From: Smittia aterrima
Lineage: Eukaryota > Arthropoda > Insecta > Diptera > Chironomidae
Direction of reading: 5' to 3'
DNA: 64,000 nt
NCBI GenBank assembly: GCA_033063855.1
Contig: CP093831.1
Span: forward strand, 12,152,001-12,216,000
Part shown: positions 13,833-25,500 of the stretch, piece by piece
Position numbering within the stretch: the first letter of the stretch is position 1
Layout: every line of letters begins with the position of its first letter
The notes under the pieces: generated by a model
Told to the model about the DNA's origin: nothing
The model's database searches: none
Seen by the model: the letters and a program-made list of their open reading frames with translations, nothing else
Translations under genes and position numbers: made by a program

Positions 13833-14302
13833 TTTGTCCTTGTGAAACTTCAACAAACTTGAACGGTTCGACTTCAAATGGCAAGGAAATATAAGAAGCT
13901 CTTTACTTTAAGTGTTCGTCAGGCGGCTCTTAATCTAATCGAGAGCTTACAGCAGTGTTAACGTTTGTCGCTCGAGATAACTGACAGGAAAATTTTGTAC
14001 ATAAGAGTTAAGATAAAGGAGAAGATTGCAAGAGGAAGTTAAGAGTTTCTCGATTATTTTTAACGATCATTGAGGAAGTTGTGCACTTGACTCTGAAAAT
14101 AATTTTTATTTCAGTATTGAGAGGACTTCAAATTTCATTGAGTTCAATAATCGAAAAAGATGAGACGACTTCTGAGTCTTTATCGATGAAATTATATCAC
14201 AAAGCTTCATTATCAGATAATAGGAAATTTCTGAAAAATTTCAGTTTGTCTTTTGTTTTCATTGATTGTAGACGCTTTTTGTTGATTTATATCAACCACG
14301 CC

Positions 14303-17300
14303 ATGGGATTAACTTATTGTAAATCTCTCTTTGCGAGGAATAAAACGCAAAGCTCAGTGAACAACCTTGAGAAGGAAACTGTCGTCAATGGACCGCGCAT
14401 CACTCCCGCTGTTAATAATTATGGGTTGACGACCCTACAAAGCGCAGTCGAGTCGCAAGGTGACAATTACGCAATCATCATATTTCAAAAAATATTTTCA
14501 ACCTCCATTGAATTAAGACGCTTCTGATTACAAAAGCGTTATCACCTCATTCGTAATCGGATTGTTGACTTAAAATTCCTTTTATTTATAGAAAGTGCTG
14601 AGCCAATAATGGCAACCGCATTCTCATCGGTAGCTGCAAACCTTCCGATTGAAAACGATAACATTGAAAAAGTTGCTTGCAATGAGTCGGAGATTCAAGA
14701 GAATGAGATGAAGGAAATCGATATGGGCGATGAACAGAAAGTTTTATTGATTAAGCAGAATGGAAAGCTGAGTGCGATTGGAGCGAATTGCGCTCATTAC
14801 GGATTGCCGTTGATTAAGGGTGCTTTGGGAAATGGACGAATTCGATGTCCTTGGCATGGCGCTTGCTTTAATATTGAAACTGGAGACATTGAGGACTTCC
14901 CAGGACTTGATCCAATTTCATGCTATGACGTTAGAGTTGATTCTGGTGAAGTAAAGATTCGAATGAAAAAAAGAGAGAAAGTAGTTTCAAAGAAATTTTC
15001 TAAAGCGAATGAAATATTTGTAATCATTGGAGGTGGACCGAGCGGTCAAACTTGTGCTGAAACCCTTCGACAGAATGGATTCAAAGGACGAATTGTGATG
15101 ATTTGTAAAGAATCTTACCTTCCTTATGATCGAGTGAAGATTAGCAAATACATGAACATTCCACTCAAAGACATTCAGTTGCGGAGTCAAGAGTTCTACA
15201 AAGAAAATCAGATCGAAGTGTCACTTGCAGTAGAAGTATCGTCATTAAATACGAATTTCAATGAAATGTCATTGACAAATGGGAATAAACTTAAATACGA
15301 TAAGCTTTTCATTGCAACCGGGTCAAGAGCAAAGCGTCTGGACATATCAGGATGCGATCTGAAAAATATTTTCACTTTGAGAAATATCGATGATGCACAT
15401 GCCATCGATTCATCAATGAACAGCTCAAGTCACGTTATAATAATTGGCTCAAGTTATATCGCATTGGAAGCTGCGACTTATTGCGTCAATAAAGCATTCA
15501 AGGTAACAATAATTGGACGAAATTCTATTCCGTTAATTGACTCGTTTGGCGAGGTAATAGGCGAACGAATTATGCGATGGTTTAAATCGAAAGGCGTCGA
15601 GTTTGTTATGAATAGTGGAATCAAAAGCTTTCTCGCCATAAATCAAGAGGAAAAGTTGAGCGCGGTAAAGCTTTTAGATGGGAGCATTCTGAAAGCTGAT
15701 GTTTGCATCGTTGGCGTAGGATCAGAGCTAAATACAGAGTTTATACGTAACAGTGGATTATCACTCAACGCAAATGGATCAGTCGACACCAATCTCTTTT
15801 TGGAAACAAAAGCTCCCGGCGTGTATGTTGGTGGTGATATAGCAAATAGTCCTTTGTTTATTAATAATAACGAACTCGCCTTAATCAGTCATTACGCAGT
15901 TGCTCAATATCATGGCCGAACGGCTGCATTAAACATGATTGGGATGACTACGGAACTTCGAACAGTTCCTTACTTCTTCGTTTATCTGTTCCAAACTTGT
16001 TTTACTTATTGTGGCTCACATGGAGAGACCGCAGAGATTGAGATCGAAGGTGACTTGGAGTCGTTCAAATTTATCGCTTTCTATTTTGATAAGAAAGACA
16101 ATTTGATTGCAATGTCCTCATGCCAACCTGACAAGAGAATTGCTGAGTTTGCTGAAAAATTATCTGAGGGCCAGCGATTTACGAAGAAAGATCTTTGGAG
16201 GTTGACGGGTAAGCATTTAGAGATAGAAATGTTCAACCTTCAAAAGGTTTTTTACCTTTTGACTTCCCCTAAAATTATTTCCAGGTGAAAAAACTGAGAA
16301 GCCAACACAAGTCAGAGAAGCTACAACGCCTCACGAAGATTATATTGAAAAAGTTGCTTGCAATGAGTCGGAGATGAATGAGGATGAGATGAAGGAAATC
16401 GATATGGGCGATGAGAAGAAAGTTCTATTGATTAAGCAGAATGGAAAGCTGAGTGCGATTGGAGCGAATTGTTCTCATTATGGAGCTCGATTGGTTGAGG
16501 GAGCTTTAGGTGATGGAAGGGTTCGATGTCCTTGGCATGGCGCTTGCTTTAATATTGAAACAGGAGACATCGAGGACTTCCCTGGACTCGATTCGCTTCC
16601 TTGCTATGAAGTAAGAGTTGAATCTGGTGAAGTGAAGATTCGAGCAAAGAAATCTGACCTCATGAATCATAAACGAATGAAACCAATGCTATTAAATGAA
16701 GTGAGAAAAGGAGATCTCTTTGTGATTGTCGGAGGTGGCCCAAGCGGACAAACTTGTGCTGAAACTTTAAGACAAAATGGATATAAAGGAAGAATCGTGA
16801 TGATTTGTAAAGAATCTTTTCTTCCTTATGATCGAATGAGAATAAGTAAAAAGTTAAACTCAAAAATCGAAGAGATTCAACTTCGAGATCAGAAATTTTA
16901 CGATGATAATCAAATTGAAGTGTCGTTGGGTGTTGAAGCGACTTCCTTGGATACAAAGCTGAAAGAGCTTTCGCTAAGCTGTGGCAACAAGTTGAAGTAC
17001 GATAAGCTGTTCATTGCGACCGGATCTAAAGCATCGGAGCTGAACATTCCCGGTAAAGAACTTGAGAAAATTTTCACATTGAGAAATCTCGACGATTCCA
17101 TTAAAATTGAAACAGCAATGAGCACCGCTAGCCAGGTAGTAATCTTAGGTTCAAGTTTCATTGGAATGGAGGTTGCTGCGTATTGCGCAGACAAGGTCGC
17201 GAAGGTTACCGTTGTCGGACGGAGTTCAGTGCCTCTTATAGAGACTTTCGGAGAAGCAATCGGCAATCGAATCATGCAATTGTTCAAGTCTAAGAATGTT

Positions 17301-17918
17301 GAATTTGTGATGAACAACAGAATTAAGAGCTTCAAGGGCAATTACGGAAATCTCGAGAGCGTTGAGTTGATGAATGGTCGATTGATTTCAGCCGATATTT
17401 GTATTGTTGGTATCGGATCTGAGCTGAACACAGGTTTCCTGACAAACAGCGGACTATCAATCAACACAAATGGATCAATTGACACCAATCTCTTCCTACA
17501 AACAAATAATGTAGACGTATTTGCCGGAGGCGACATTGCAAACAGTCCAATATCGACAAACAAGGACGAGCTACAAGCGACAATTGGTCATTATTCTCTC
17601 GCACAATATCATGGAAAGATTGCGGCATTGAATATGCTCGGATCAAGTACACCGCTCAAGGCTGTTCCATTCTTTTCAACGACTCTATTTGGACATAGCT
17701 TTGCTTTCACCGGAAGTGGAAGAGCATCAGAAATATTCATTGAGGGTGATCTTGATGCATTAAAATTCGTCGCGTTTTACTTTGATTCAGAGGATTACGT
17801 GCTGGGAATGTCATCATGTCAACCAGATAAGAGCATCGCTGAGTTTGCAGAAAAACTATTTCAAGGTTATCGCTTTCATAAAAATGACATCGAGTGGGTT
17901 GATGAGAATGATCAATAA
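14303..17918 (+). CDS. AIFM3: AIFM3-like oxidoreductase with two complete tandem enzyme modules
   Basis: Apoptosis-inducing factor 3 family: Rieske [2Fe-2S] domain plus FAD/NAD-dependent pyridine nucleotide-disulfide reductase. Exons 14303-14459, 14592-16208, 16285-17918; 1135 aa, about twice the usual ~600. Module 1 (about residues 75-590) and module 2 (about 615-1135) each have a Rieske pair (CAH/CSH then CPWH), an FAD motif GGGPSG, a second FAD segment GGDIANSP and a C-terminal reductase domain. The 76 nt intron between modules (donor GTAAGC at 16209, acceptor TTTCCAG) joins them in frame: WRLT-G-EKTEKP. If that intron is retained, translation stops at 16288 and yields a one-module protein. 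The linker repeats the pre-Rieske motif (IEKVACNESE), showing that the module was duplicated as a unit. In the NAD motif, module 1 reads GSSYIALE and module 2 GSSFIGME. AATAAA at 17946. The first exon starts MG, as AIFM3 does, but lacks Ser/Thr at position 6 for classic myristoylation. Confidence 0.87.
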
Positions 17919-18172
17919 TAATTGTGATAAGAGCTGCAACAAGCAAATAAACTTATCAAAGAATTAACTTCCTTTAATGGACTTTTATTGTTTCGACAAA
18001 AACGCGATGTTACTTATGGGATTTAAGTTGTTTTTGTTAAAAAAAGATTTTATTGAGGTTTAAGTGGCTTTGGTGGTATCAGATACCAACGTTCGAGACA
18101 ACGTTCGACAGGAAACGTGAAATCTAAAGATTAGTTGAAAACTTGAAAAGGGCGATAAGGAATCTTTATCTT

Positions 18173-18513
18173 CTAAACAGCTGCGATCTCCAATGGAACG
18201 ATCTCAACAGCGTATTCACAATCAGGCCATGTTTCAGGGTAACCTGCACGGCATTCAATTCTCTCTTCATCGAAGATGTATCCACTGTCGCAGAAGAAGT
18301 CAACACGTCCTCCAATCATGCAAACGAAGAAGTCCTCGCAGCTTTGTTCTCGTCGGGACACACGGAAAAACTCCTCAGTGCAGTCGAGTTCTGTTGAGAA
18401 AGCTGGAGCAACAGCGAGCGCGATCAAAGCTAACACAATGCCTGCGAATAAATTTTCACTTCATTTCCTGTCTCTTCAAACATTTATTTTTTTCTAAACT
18501 CACAGTATTTCAT
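18173..18513 (-). CDS. Secreted peritrophin-like protein with one chitin-binding (CBM14) domain
   Basis: Two exons: 18513-18504 (MKY plus one base) and 18441-18173; 62 nt intron; 92 aa. The joined N-terminus MKYCIVLALIALAVAPAF is a signal peptide. A single CBM14 domain with six cysteines follows at about residues 24-78 and closely matches domain 1 of the gene at 13292-13832 (shared CTEEFFRVSRRE and FFVCMIGGRVDF stretches). The hydrophobic tail is short. Exon design and intron phase are identical to the paralogue, so one arose from the other by duplication; they now flank the AIFM3-like gene, both on the minus strand. Likely a minor chitin-binding protein of gut lining or cuticle. Confidence 0.87.
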
Positions 18514-19772
18514 TTTGAAAGGAAGAATCTTCTTTGTTTTTCACGAAAGACGGTTGAACTTGAAATGGAGTGAGTTTAGTTACAGAGCTTGGCTTTTAAA
18601 CGTTTTTAATTATGATTCGGTAATCTTATCAAAAAAGTCAGTTTCCTTCTCTTGATAAAAAACACCAAAGAATTCGACAACTGATACGATGTTGACTTAC
18701 AGACTTTTAGCTCTCAACCTTTTCCTTAATCAAATTCAGAAAATATTTGCATAATCCGATTTCGGGTTAGCAAGAACAAAAGATTGCGAAAGTGAAAAGA
18801 TGCCACGAAAAGACCAACTCGAGCATGAACTCAATTCAAAAAGTTCGAAGAGCTTTCAAAACTTTTTGTTATTGGTTCGTTTGAAACAGTCGCTAATGAC
18901 GTTAATCGCTCTACTCAAAGAAAAGTTGAGAAAAAGTTAATTTTCCCAGAAAGTTCATTGCATTGAATTCGAACGAAAGTTTGTTTCGCATTTTTTATAA
19001 TTGAAAGCTTCAAATGACAAAGATTCAATGGAAATTTTCCACTGAAAAGCTTTTAATTCAAAAGCTTCAATTAAAAAAGCTGCGACTTTAAGTAAGAAGT
19101 GGAAAAATCTGAAACTTAAATATCTTGGAGTTAAAAATTGGGTTAGATTAAAAACTAACATTTTCCATTTTTTTTTATTCTCATCATTTTCACAATAAGC
19201 AACATTCAAATTTCCATCTAATTAGGGTTGAGATCATGATTTTGTGTTTTTCGCGTGACGATTCGATCAATCGATTAAATAACTGCTTGGGCTAATTTCA
19301 GAGGCGTGATTGAGGACTTGGAAAGAAAGGAGAAAAAGTGTTTGCAGCTACTTTTAACTTCGTCTACAATCAATCTAGTTACTTTCAAGCTTTAACAATC
19401 AACGGAACCCGCCGTCCATAAGGAAACGAGGCTCTAAAGTAAAAAAAAGATTTGGAATTCTTCGTTTCATCACTCAATTCATTAGAAAACCCGCATCAGC
19501 TTAATAATCCCAGAAAAGTAAAAGCAGCACTTAAATCGTCTCTCCTTCAACTTATGGCAAATGATTAATTACAAAAAAATTCGTTTGTCCTAAAACTTTC
19601 TTTGTGACAGTTTCCCTTTCTTTATTTATTGTTCACACAAAATATCGTTTAATGGCATGGACTCTCTTCTCCTTCAATTCAATATTTTCCCTGCGGAAAA
19701 TTTTGTTTTCTTTATCAGATCGAAGAAAGTTGAAGGGGCAAAGGAGAAGAGCGTTTCAACGTTTTACATTAA
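18514..19772. other. Intergenic region between peritrophin and TMCC genes
   Basis: About 1.26 kb, AT-rich. It contains the upstream region of the minus-strand peritrophin gene and the presumed 3' UTR side of the TMCC gene. I found no coding exon or RNA gene here. Confidence 0.5.
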
Positions 19773-22511
19773 TTACTTCACAATTAACGTCTCTTTCAGT
19801 CGACGGAGCATGTGAAAACCGATCTCACGCACGTCAGGCCAAGTCCTTACAACAAATATTATGAAAAATACGGTAAGCACTGTCGTGAGGACGCGTACTC
19901 TGCAAAGAAAAATAAAAACGAACGATTAGAAATTAGAGTACGTGATGTCGTTCAACGATTAGAACTCACCGTGTTTTAAGAAACGGCATCAGGATACCCG
20001 CAGCTGTTGCCGTAAGTAAAAGCACAACTTGGAGTATTGTTAGAACTACGTTAATTAATTTAACAACTAAAGCACGTGCATTTGAATTGTCAATTCCTTC
20101 AACAGTAAATTGCTGTTGAGACAAATGTTCCATTTTCTGGATCTGTGGAGAAGAAGTTTTCATTAACGAAGTTTAATTAGAGATAATTGTTGAGACAGCT
20201 TACTCTTGTTTGGCAATTTTCAAGAACTTCGTGAACATCTCGCAATCTCTCATCGCTCTGATACTGAACTTTCTCCTCCATGTCGGCCATCGCTTGTTTC
20301 AAGTTTTCTATCTCGTTCTGTAATTAGAGGTAACGTTATTTTAGAACTTAATTAGCAGCGAATATAATTAAATTACCTGGTGAAGTTCAGTTAGGTCATT
20401 GATTTGACTTTCTAATCGTTCTGCTCGATAACGTTCACTCTCCAGTGCAAGTGACATATCTGCGAGTTCCTTTGTTGTTGTCTAAAAGGATTGTAAAGTT
20501 TAAATCTCAAGAAAAATTAACCGCCAGCATCATCCACTCACTTCCAGTCTTTCGAGTTTTTGTTTTAGTTTCTCAAAGTCTTCTTTTCTCTCGTGGAGTT
20601 CTGCCAGCACAACCTTCAAGTTGATAGCCAACTGTTGTGACTTTTCACCATCTTTGCTGTTGCAGTTTGGTCCTGCTCCGCCACTTCCACTTCCAGTTGT
20701 GTGCTTACACTTCAGGAATAAACTGAAAGATAAGAAAATATTTTATACAAACTGACTTGGGTTTCAAAAAAAATGTGAATCTCACCCTCCAGGATTGCTG
20801 TCGCTTGTAACGCTACTGCATTCACTGTCGTGTTCTCCACTGAACTTTCCACTACTGCCTCCTCCGCCGAGATTGTTCGATTGATTTATATGAGCATGTG
20901 TCGCTCCGTTCTCTGCTGATGCGTCCATTTGAAGGTCATGTCGAGCTCCTCCATGTCCATCTTGATCTGTATACCAGGATGCTTAAAATTGAATTATTTT
21001 GTCATTTTATTTTATTGTCATTAGTACACTGAATTTTAAGACAATGACGAATGATGAGATAAGATTGGAGTTATTGACATTGATCATTGCGCTTACTTCT
21101 ACTGGCCTGAGACATTTTCTGTCGATGAGTCAAGCCACAACAAAGAAATCTCACTCTCATATTCCGCGCCAAAAACAAAAAAAAATATTGTTTTCACTTA
21201 ACTGCCCGATTTCACAAATCAGAGCCAACTGAAGCGAGCAGTATACTGAATACCACAAAGTCCGCAGCCCTAGCTCATTACCGACCGAGCAATGATAATT
21301 AATAATCAGTTTTATCGAAATCGTTATCGGTTTCAGAGTGAAAAAGATTGTGATTGCGAGAGGGAGAATCTCAAGCTGATACAATTGAAAAATAATTACA
21401 GTCGACAGGAAGACATGAAGCTACAATTATTTGAGATTATCTTTGGAAAACGCTGATCGATCATAAGTCATATTTAAAACGGGAAGTCAGTGTCGCAATT
21501 GTCTGCTTAATCGTGTGCTTTGATGTGACATGAGTTGAACAAATTGCTACTTACTCGACGACATTTGATTGATGTTATCAGCGCTGCCAAATTTATTTTT
21601 GATCAAGTGAGCGAATTCTCTTGGTTTTGACATAACCGAGGCAACTCCTGTCGTGACGCCATCTCTGATATTACCGCCAACATTTTTCAAGCCTTGCCCA
21701 ACGTCTCGTAATACTTCTCGCGGTTGTCGATAGTCTTTCTGTTGCTGAGCTTTCATGAGCTGTTGTTGCTCCAAGTCCTTGTATCGTTTACTGTAGGATT
21801 CCAGCTTTTTCTGGAGCTGTGCAATGTTGTGCGCACTTTTCTGATTTTTCTTCTCAAACACAGCTTTGATTCGTTGCAACTGTGCCTTGTCAGCACTGGC
21901 TGCTAACTTCAGGTACTCATTGACATTGTCTTGAAGAAGAATAAATGTTTATTAAATTATGAAACCAATGAGATGATCAATCATTTACCATCTCTCGCAG
22001 TCTGCTCTCTCCTTATGCTTTCCTTCGTGCATGCGATTTTTGTCGTGAGTCTGTCGATTGCCTGCAAACTGTTTGTACGATGGTGACGATTTGAGGGCGT
22101 CGATTGTAGATGGGGAGGCATTTGTTTGTAGTCGCTGTCTGTGTACTCAAGTTCGTCTGAGTTGAGCGATGGATAACCGAGCATATCTTCAACCAGCCTC
22201 GATTCATCATGGAACGTTTCGATGTGATCCGCTGTCATGTCTACGCTTTGATTAAGGGAATGGTCTTTGACAGCGTCGCGATCGATTCTTTCCCGTTCTC
22301 TACTTCTTCGATGCGATGTCGATGGACTTTGATTGCGAAATCGAATGCTGGACGCAGACGAGACGATTCCTGGTCCAGGTGTTGAATCGTTCGTCGTTTC
22401 GCGGTCTCGAGACACTAAATGAATGAAACTTGTTAGAAATAGTTTAAAATAAGAAGAATTTAATTTGTTATTTGAATTTACAGACACAACTTGGATATTA
22501 GTAAAAGACAT
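19773..22511 (-). CDS. TMCC family transmembrane and coiled-coil protein (Dementin-like)
   Basis: TMCC proteins are ER-membrane coiled-coil proteins; the fly homologue is Dementin. Exons (minus): 22511-21989, 21929-21555, 20966-20786, 20722-20542, 20481-20377, 20317-20204, 20142-19970, 19899-19773; about 592 aa. Features in order: Ser/Arg-rich N-terminus; conserved TMCC block with repeated coiled coil (residues ~165-300, including NVNEYLKLAASADKAQLQR and a Gln-rich helix); a Gly/Ser-rich linker; a second coiled coil containing SERYRAERLE and the signature NEIENLKQAMADMEEKVQYQ; then two closely spaced membrane helices near the C-terminus. All internal exon phases match. The start is uncertain: the first exon is open back to ATG 22511, but a good acceptor (CATTCATTTAG ending at 22414) suggests that a further upstream phase-1 exon may supply the N-terminus in some transcripts. 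Confidence 0.85.
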
Positions 22512-25500
22512 TCAGATTGAGAGAAAATATTTTACGGAGATTTGTATTAGTCTGAAATGCTCTGAATGGAAAAACTTCTGAAGCAGTTAGTTTATAAAAT
22601 TTATATTAAAATGAGAATTTAAAACTATTTTGCTTAATGGTGGAAACAACTAAGTGACATTCTTCTTTAATGAGTCATCATCATCATGCTAGACTACTTC
22701 AAGGTGATTCAGTGAAAATGCAATGCAAGTCGAGAGGGAAAAGAAGAAAAAGTTGTTTCGTAGAATACAAAGCAGCTGGCCAATGTAAAGTTTCTACACG
22801 CGGCTAGGTAATTTGTTGGAAATTTCATCTCGAACTTGAGATCACTTCTAATTGAGTTGTATTGCAACTAAATAAACTACAAAAATCGAAGCCAAAAAGT
22901 CGTGAGATAGAGTGAGAGTGAAGCCAAAAACCACACGAAATAAAAACGTTTTACATCAAAAATACTTTTTTTTTTGCAAAGTAAAGTCGTTCGCAAAGTT
23001 TTACAACTAAAATAATTAATTTGCGTCTCACTTTTTTCCTTCAATGTCTCTTGGACGTTGTTTTGACAAACTTTCATTCAGAGAAAAGGAAAAGTCGTTT
23101 CCGTGTTGGGAAAACTGTTTTCCCGGCGAGCGATGACAGTTGATCGGCAAACTTCTTGAGTATTTTGTATTCGCGTAAATTCCTAATTTAACATTTCAAG
23201 CAAACTTGATAACAAAGCGATTTGATAGACTTGTTGTGATTTAGAAAAGATAAAGTTTCTTGTCTTCGTGTCGGTAGCAGGAAAGGAGCAAAATATTTAG
23301 TTCAAATAGCAAAAAAACTCGTAGGCGTGATTGAAAGTGGCTACGAAATGAATTATTTAATTCAAAAATCTGAAAGAAAATTCAAGAGAATGAAATTAGG
23401 GATTGTGAAAACATCTGACGAAAAAATGTCAATGGAAACCGAAATAGAAACAAAACATTCGTCACATAACACAATGGTTAACAAGCAGATTGTTTCTGTA
23501 GGGTGGGATTAATTCATGAGCGACAAGAGACTTTTTAATTTAAAAACGTAACTTGGACTTTGCTTATCAGATCATGCTTTTCTGAGTAAAGCTTTTCGAG
23601 TCGTTACTCATGAAATATTCCCAATAACGAAAATTAAACGACTTCAAGTGAATCATCACCGACAAGCTCGTTTTGTTTTTCATTCACAGATGATTCAGGC
23701 AACTTATCAGAGAAAATGTTATGAGAAAATATCTGAGATTGAATCATGAATCTTTAATAAAATCACATAAATATTTCATCACCTTCCGGTTCAATTCGAT
23801 TCAGAAATCCAATCAAATGATAAACAAAAACAAACAAACTCAAAAGTCAATCAAAAAGTCAAACGAATGAATGAAAATACCTAAATTGTATAACACAAAG
23901 TATAAAGCTTTTAAGCTCCGAAATCCAAGTGTCATGTTAGGATCGGATGTTGATTCAATTACAGCTCGTCGCTGATGGTATGGCGCTGACTTGTTTCAGA
24001 CACTTGACAATGTCATTAAACATTTAGGGCAGGCGAATCATAAGCGAAGGAAAACAATGACAAACATAAAATTCACGATTCAATTAAGCCGACAACGAAA
24101 TTGTTTTTTCACTACGATAACTTAATGTCACTGTTGTTTGGCGATAAAATTTCTTCTTCTTGCGGTTTAAAACAATCAAACACAAACATCAATTGTTTAG
24201 ATCAATAAGCACAATAAACAATCTTTTCTTTCTTGCGATGGTGTCACATCAAGCACAAGCTTCTACGTCTTCAACTAAACTGAGAAGTAATTACTTTGTT
24301 GTTGGTCATAGCGCGACGGCGACGGCGTGCGCGATGAGTGTCGACTGCCACCTGATTGTGACGCTGCTTGAAATACTTGCAGTGTGTCCATTTATTTTTA
24401 GCTGTCACACACTTGTTGATTAAGATTATAGCGTCAGAGCTTTTGAGTTTTATTTTCTTTTCTAGCTCTATTTTTAATTTTACTCGATTCTTTTCAATCG
24501 GCTTCTCTTCCTCATTTGATTTTACAAATCCACTCGATGTCAATCACACATCTGAGAGGCGAAGAATATTCGCAAAGAGTTCGTGCCTGTTGAGAGAGAA
24601 AATAATCGTGTAAGAGCTTTATTGCGGTCGTAAAATCATAAAAGTTCATTAACCGTTTAGCGCAACGAATAAAACTCTTTTTATCAGTCACTTAAAAGAC
24701 AATTAGTGCTGTCATCGAATCGATATCGAATGATATCCGCTGGCACTCAGGTGTAACGATGTGTCACATCGCCCACACGTGTTTCACATTCTCTGAATAT
24801 TTGACAAGCACACACTCGAGACAATGCAACGAGTCGTTACAGTTCAATGAATTAGAAAATTTCATTTACATTTTTGAGACTAAATAGGTCGGCCCACCTC
24901 CCCAAATTTAAACGTTTTCCTGTTTATAGCTCAAAGTTTCATGTTTCAATCGAACGAGATAAGAAATAATAACGAGAATTATAACTTATCGCTCGCTTCG
25001 CATTCCAATCATTTATAAAATAATTGCTCATGCTGCTTCATAGTGAGAAATCGATCTAGGAAAATAATAATTCTACTTGACAGTTCTCATTCTTCGAATG
25101 AAATACGACGAGGAATTAGATTGTGAATTGCTTGATTATGTTATCAATCAAAATTTGTGGAGAATAAAAAGCTTCGCAATCTTGTTGAGAATTCACTTGG
25201 TTACCGACCCGTAATGAAAGAAAAATGTGTGTTAATGATATAATCGAATAAACAAAGACGAGTTGAGCGGACGAATTAATCAAATTGACCTTTGCGACCA
25301 TGTAAAAATTGATACGTCCACACTTAAAATGAAGTTTTCATGTACAAACGACAGCGATGACAAACAACAAAGCGAGCCACTTGCGTTTAACTCAATTAGG
25401 TGACGGTTGTTTCAACAGCGCGGATCATTTGCATTTATAAATGAATTGAAAAATCGTCCGTAAGAATAAATCAACGCTAAATTGGTTGTAACAGGTTGTG

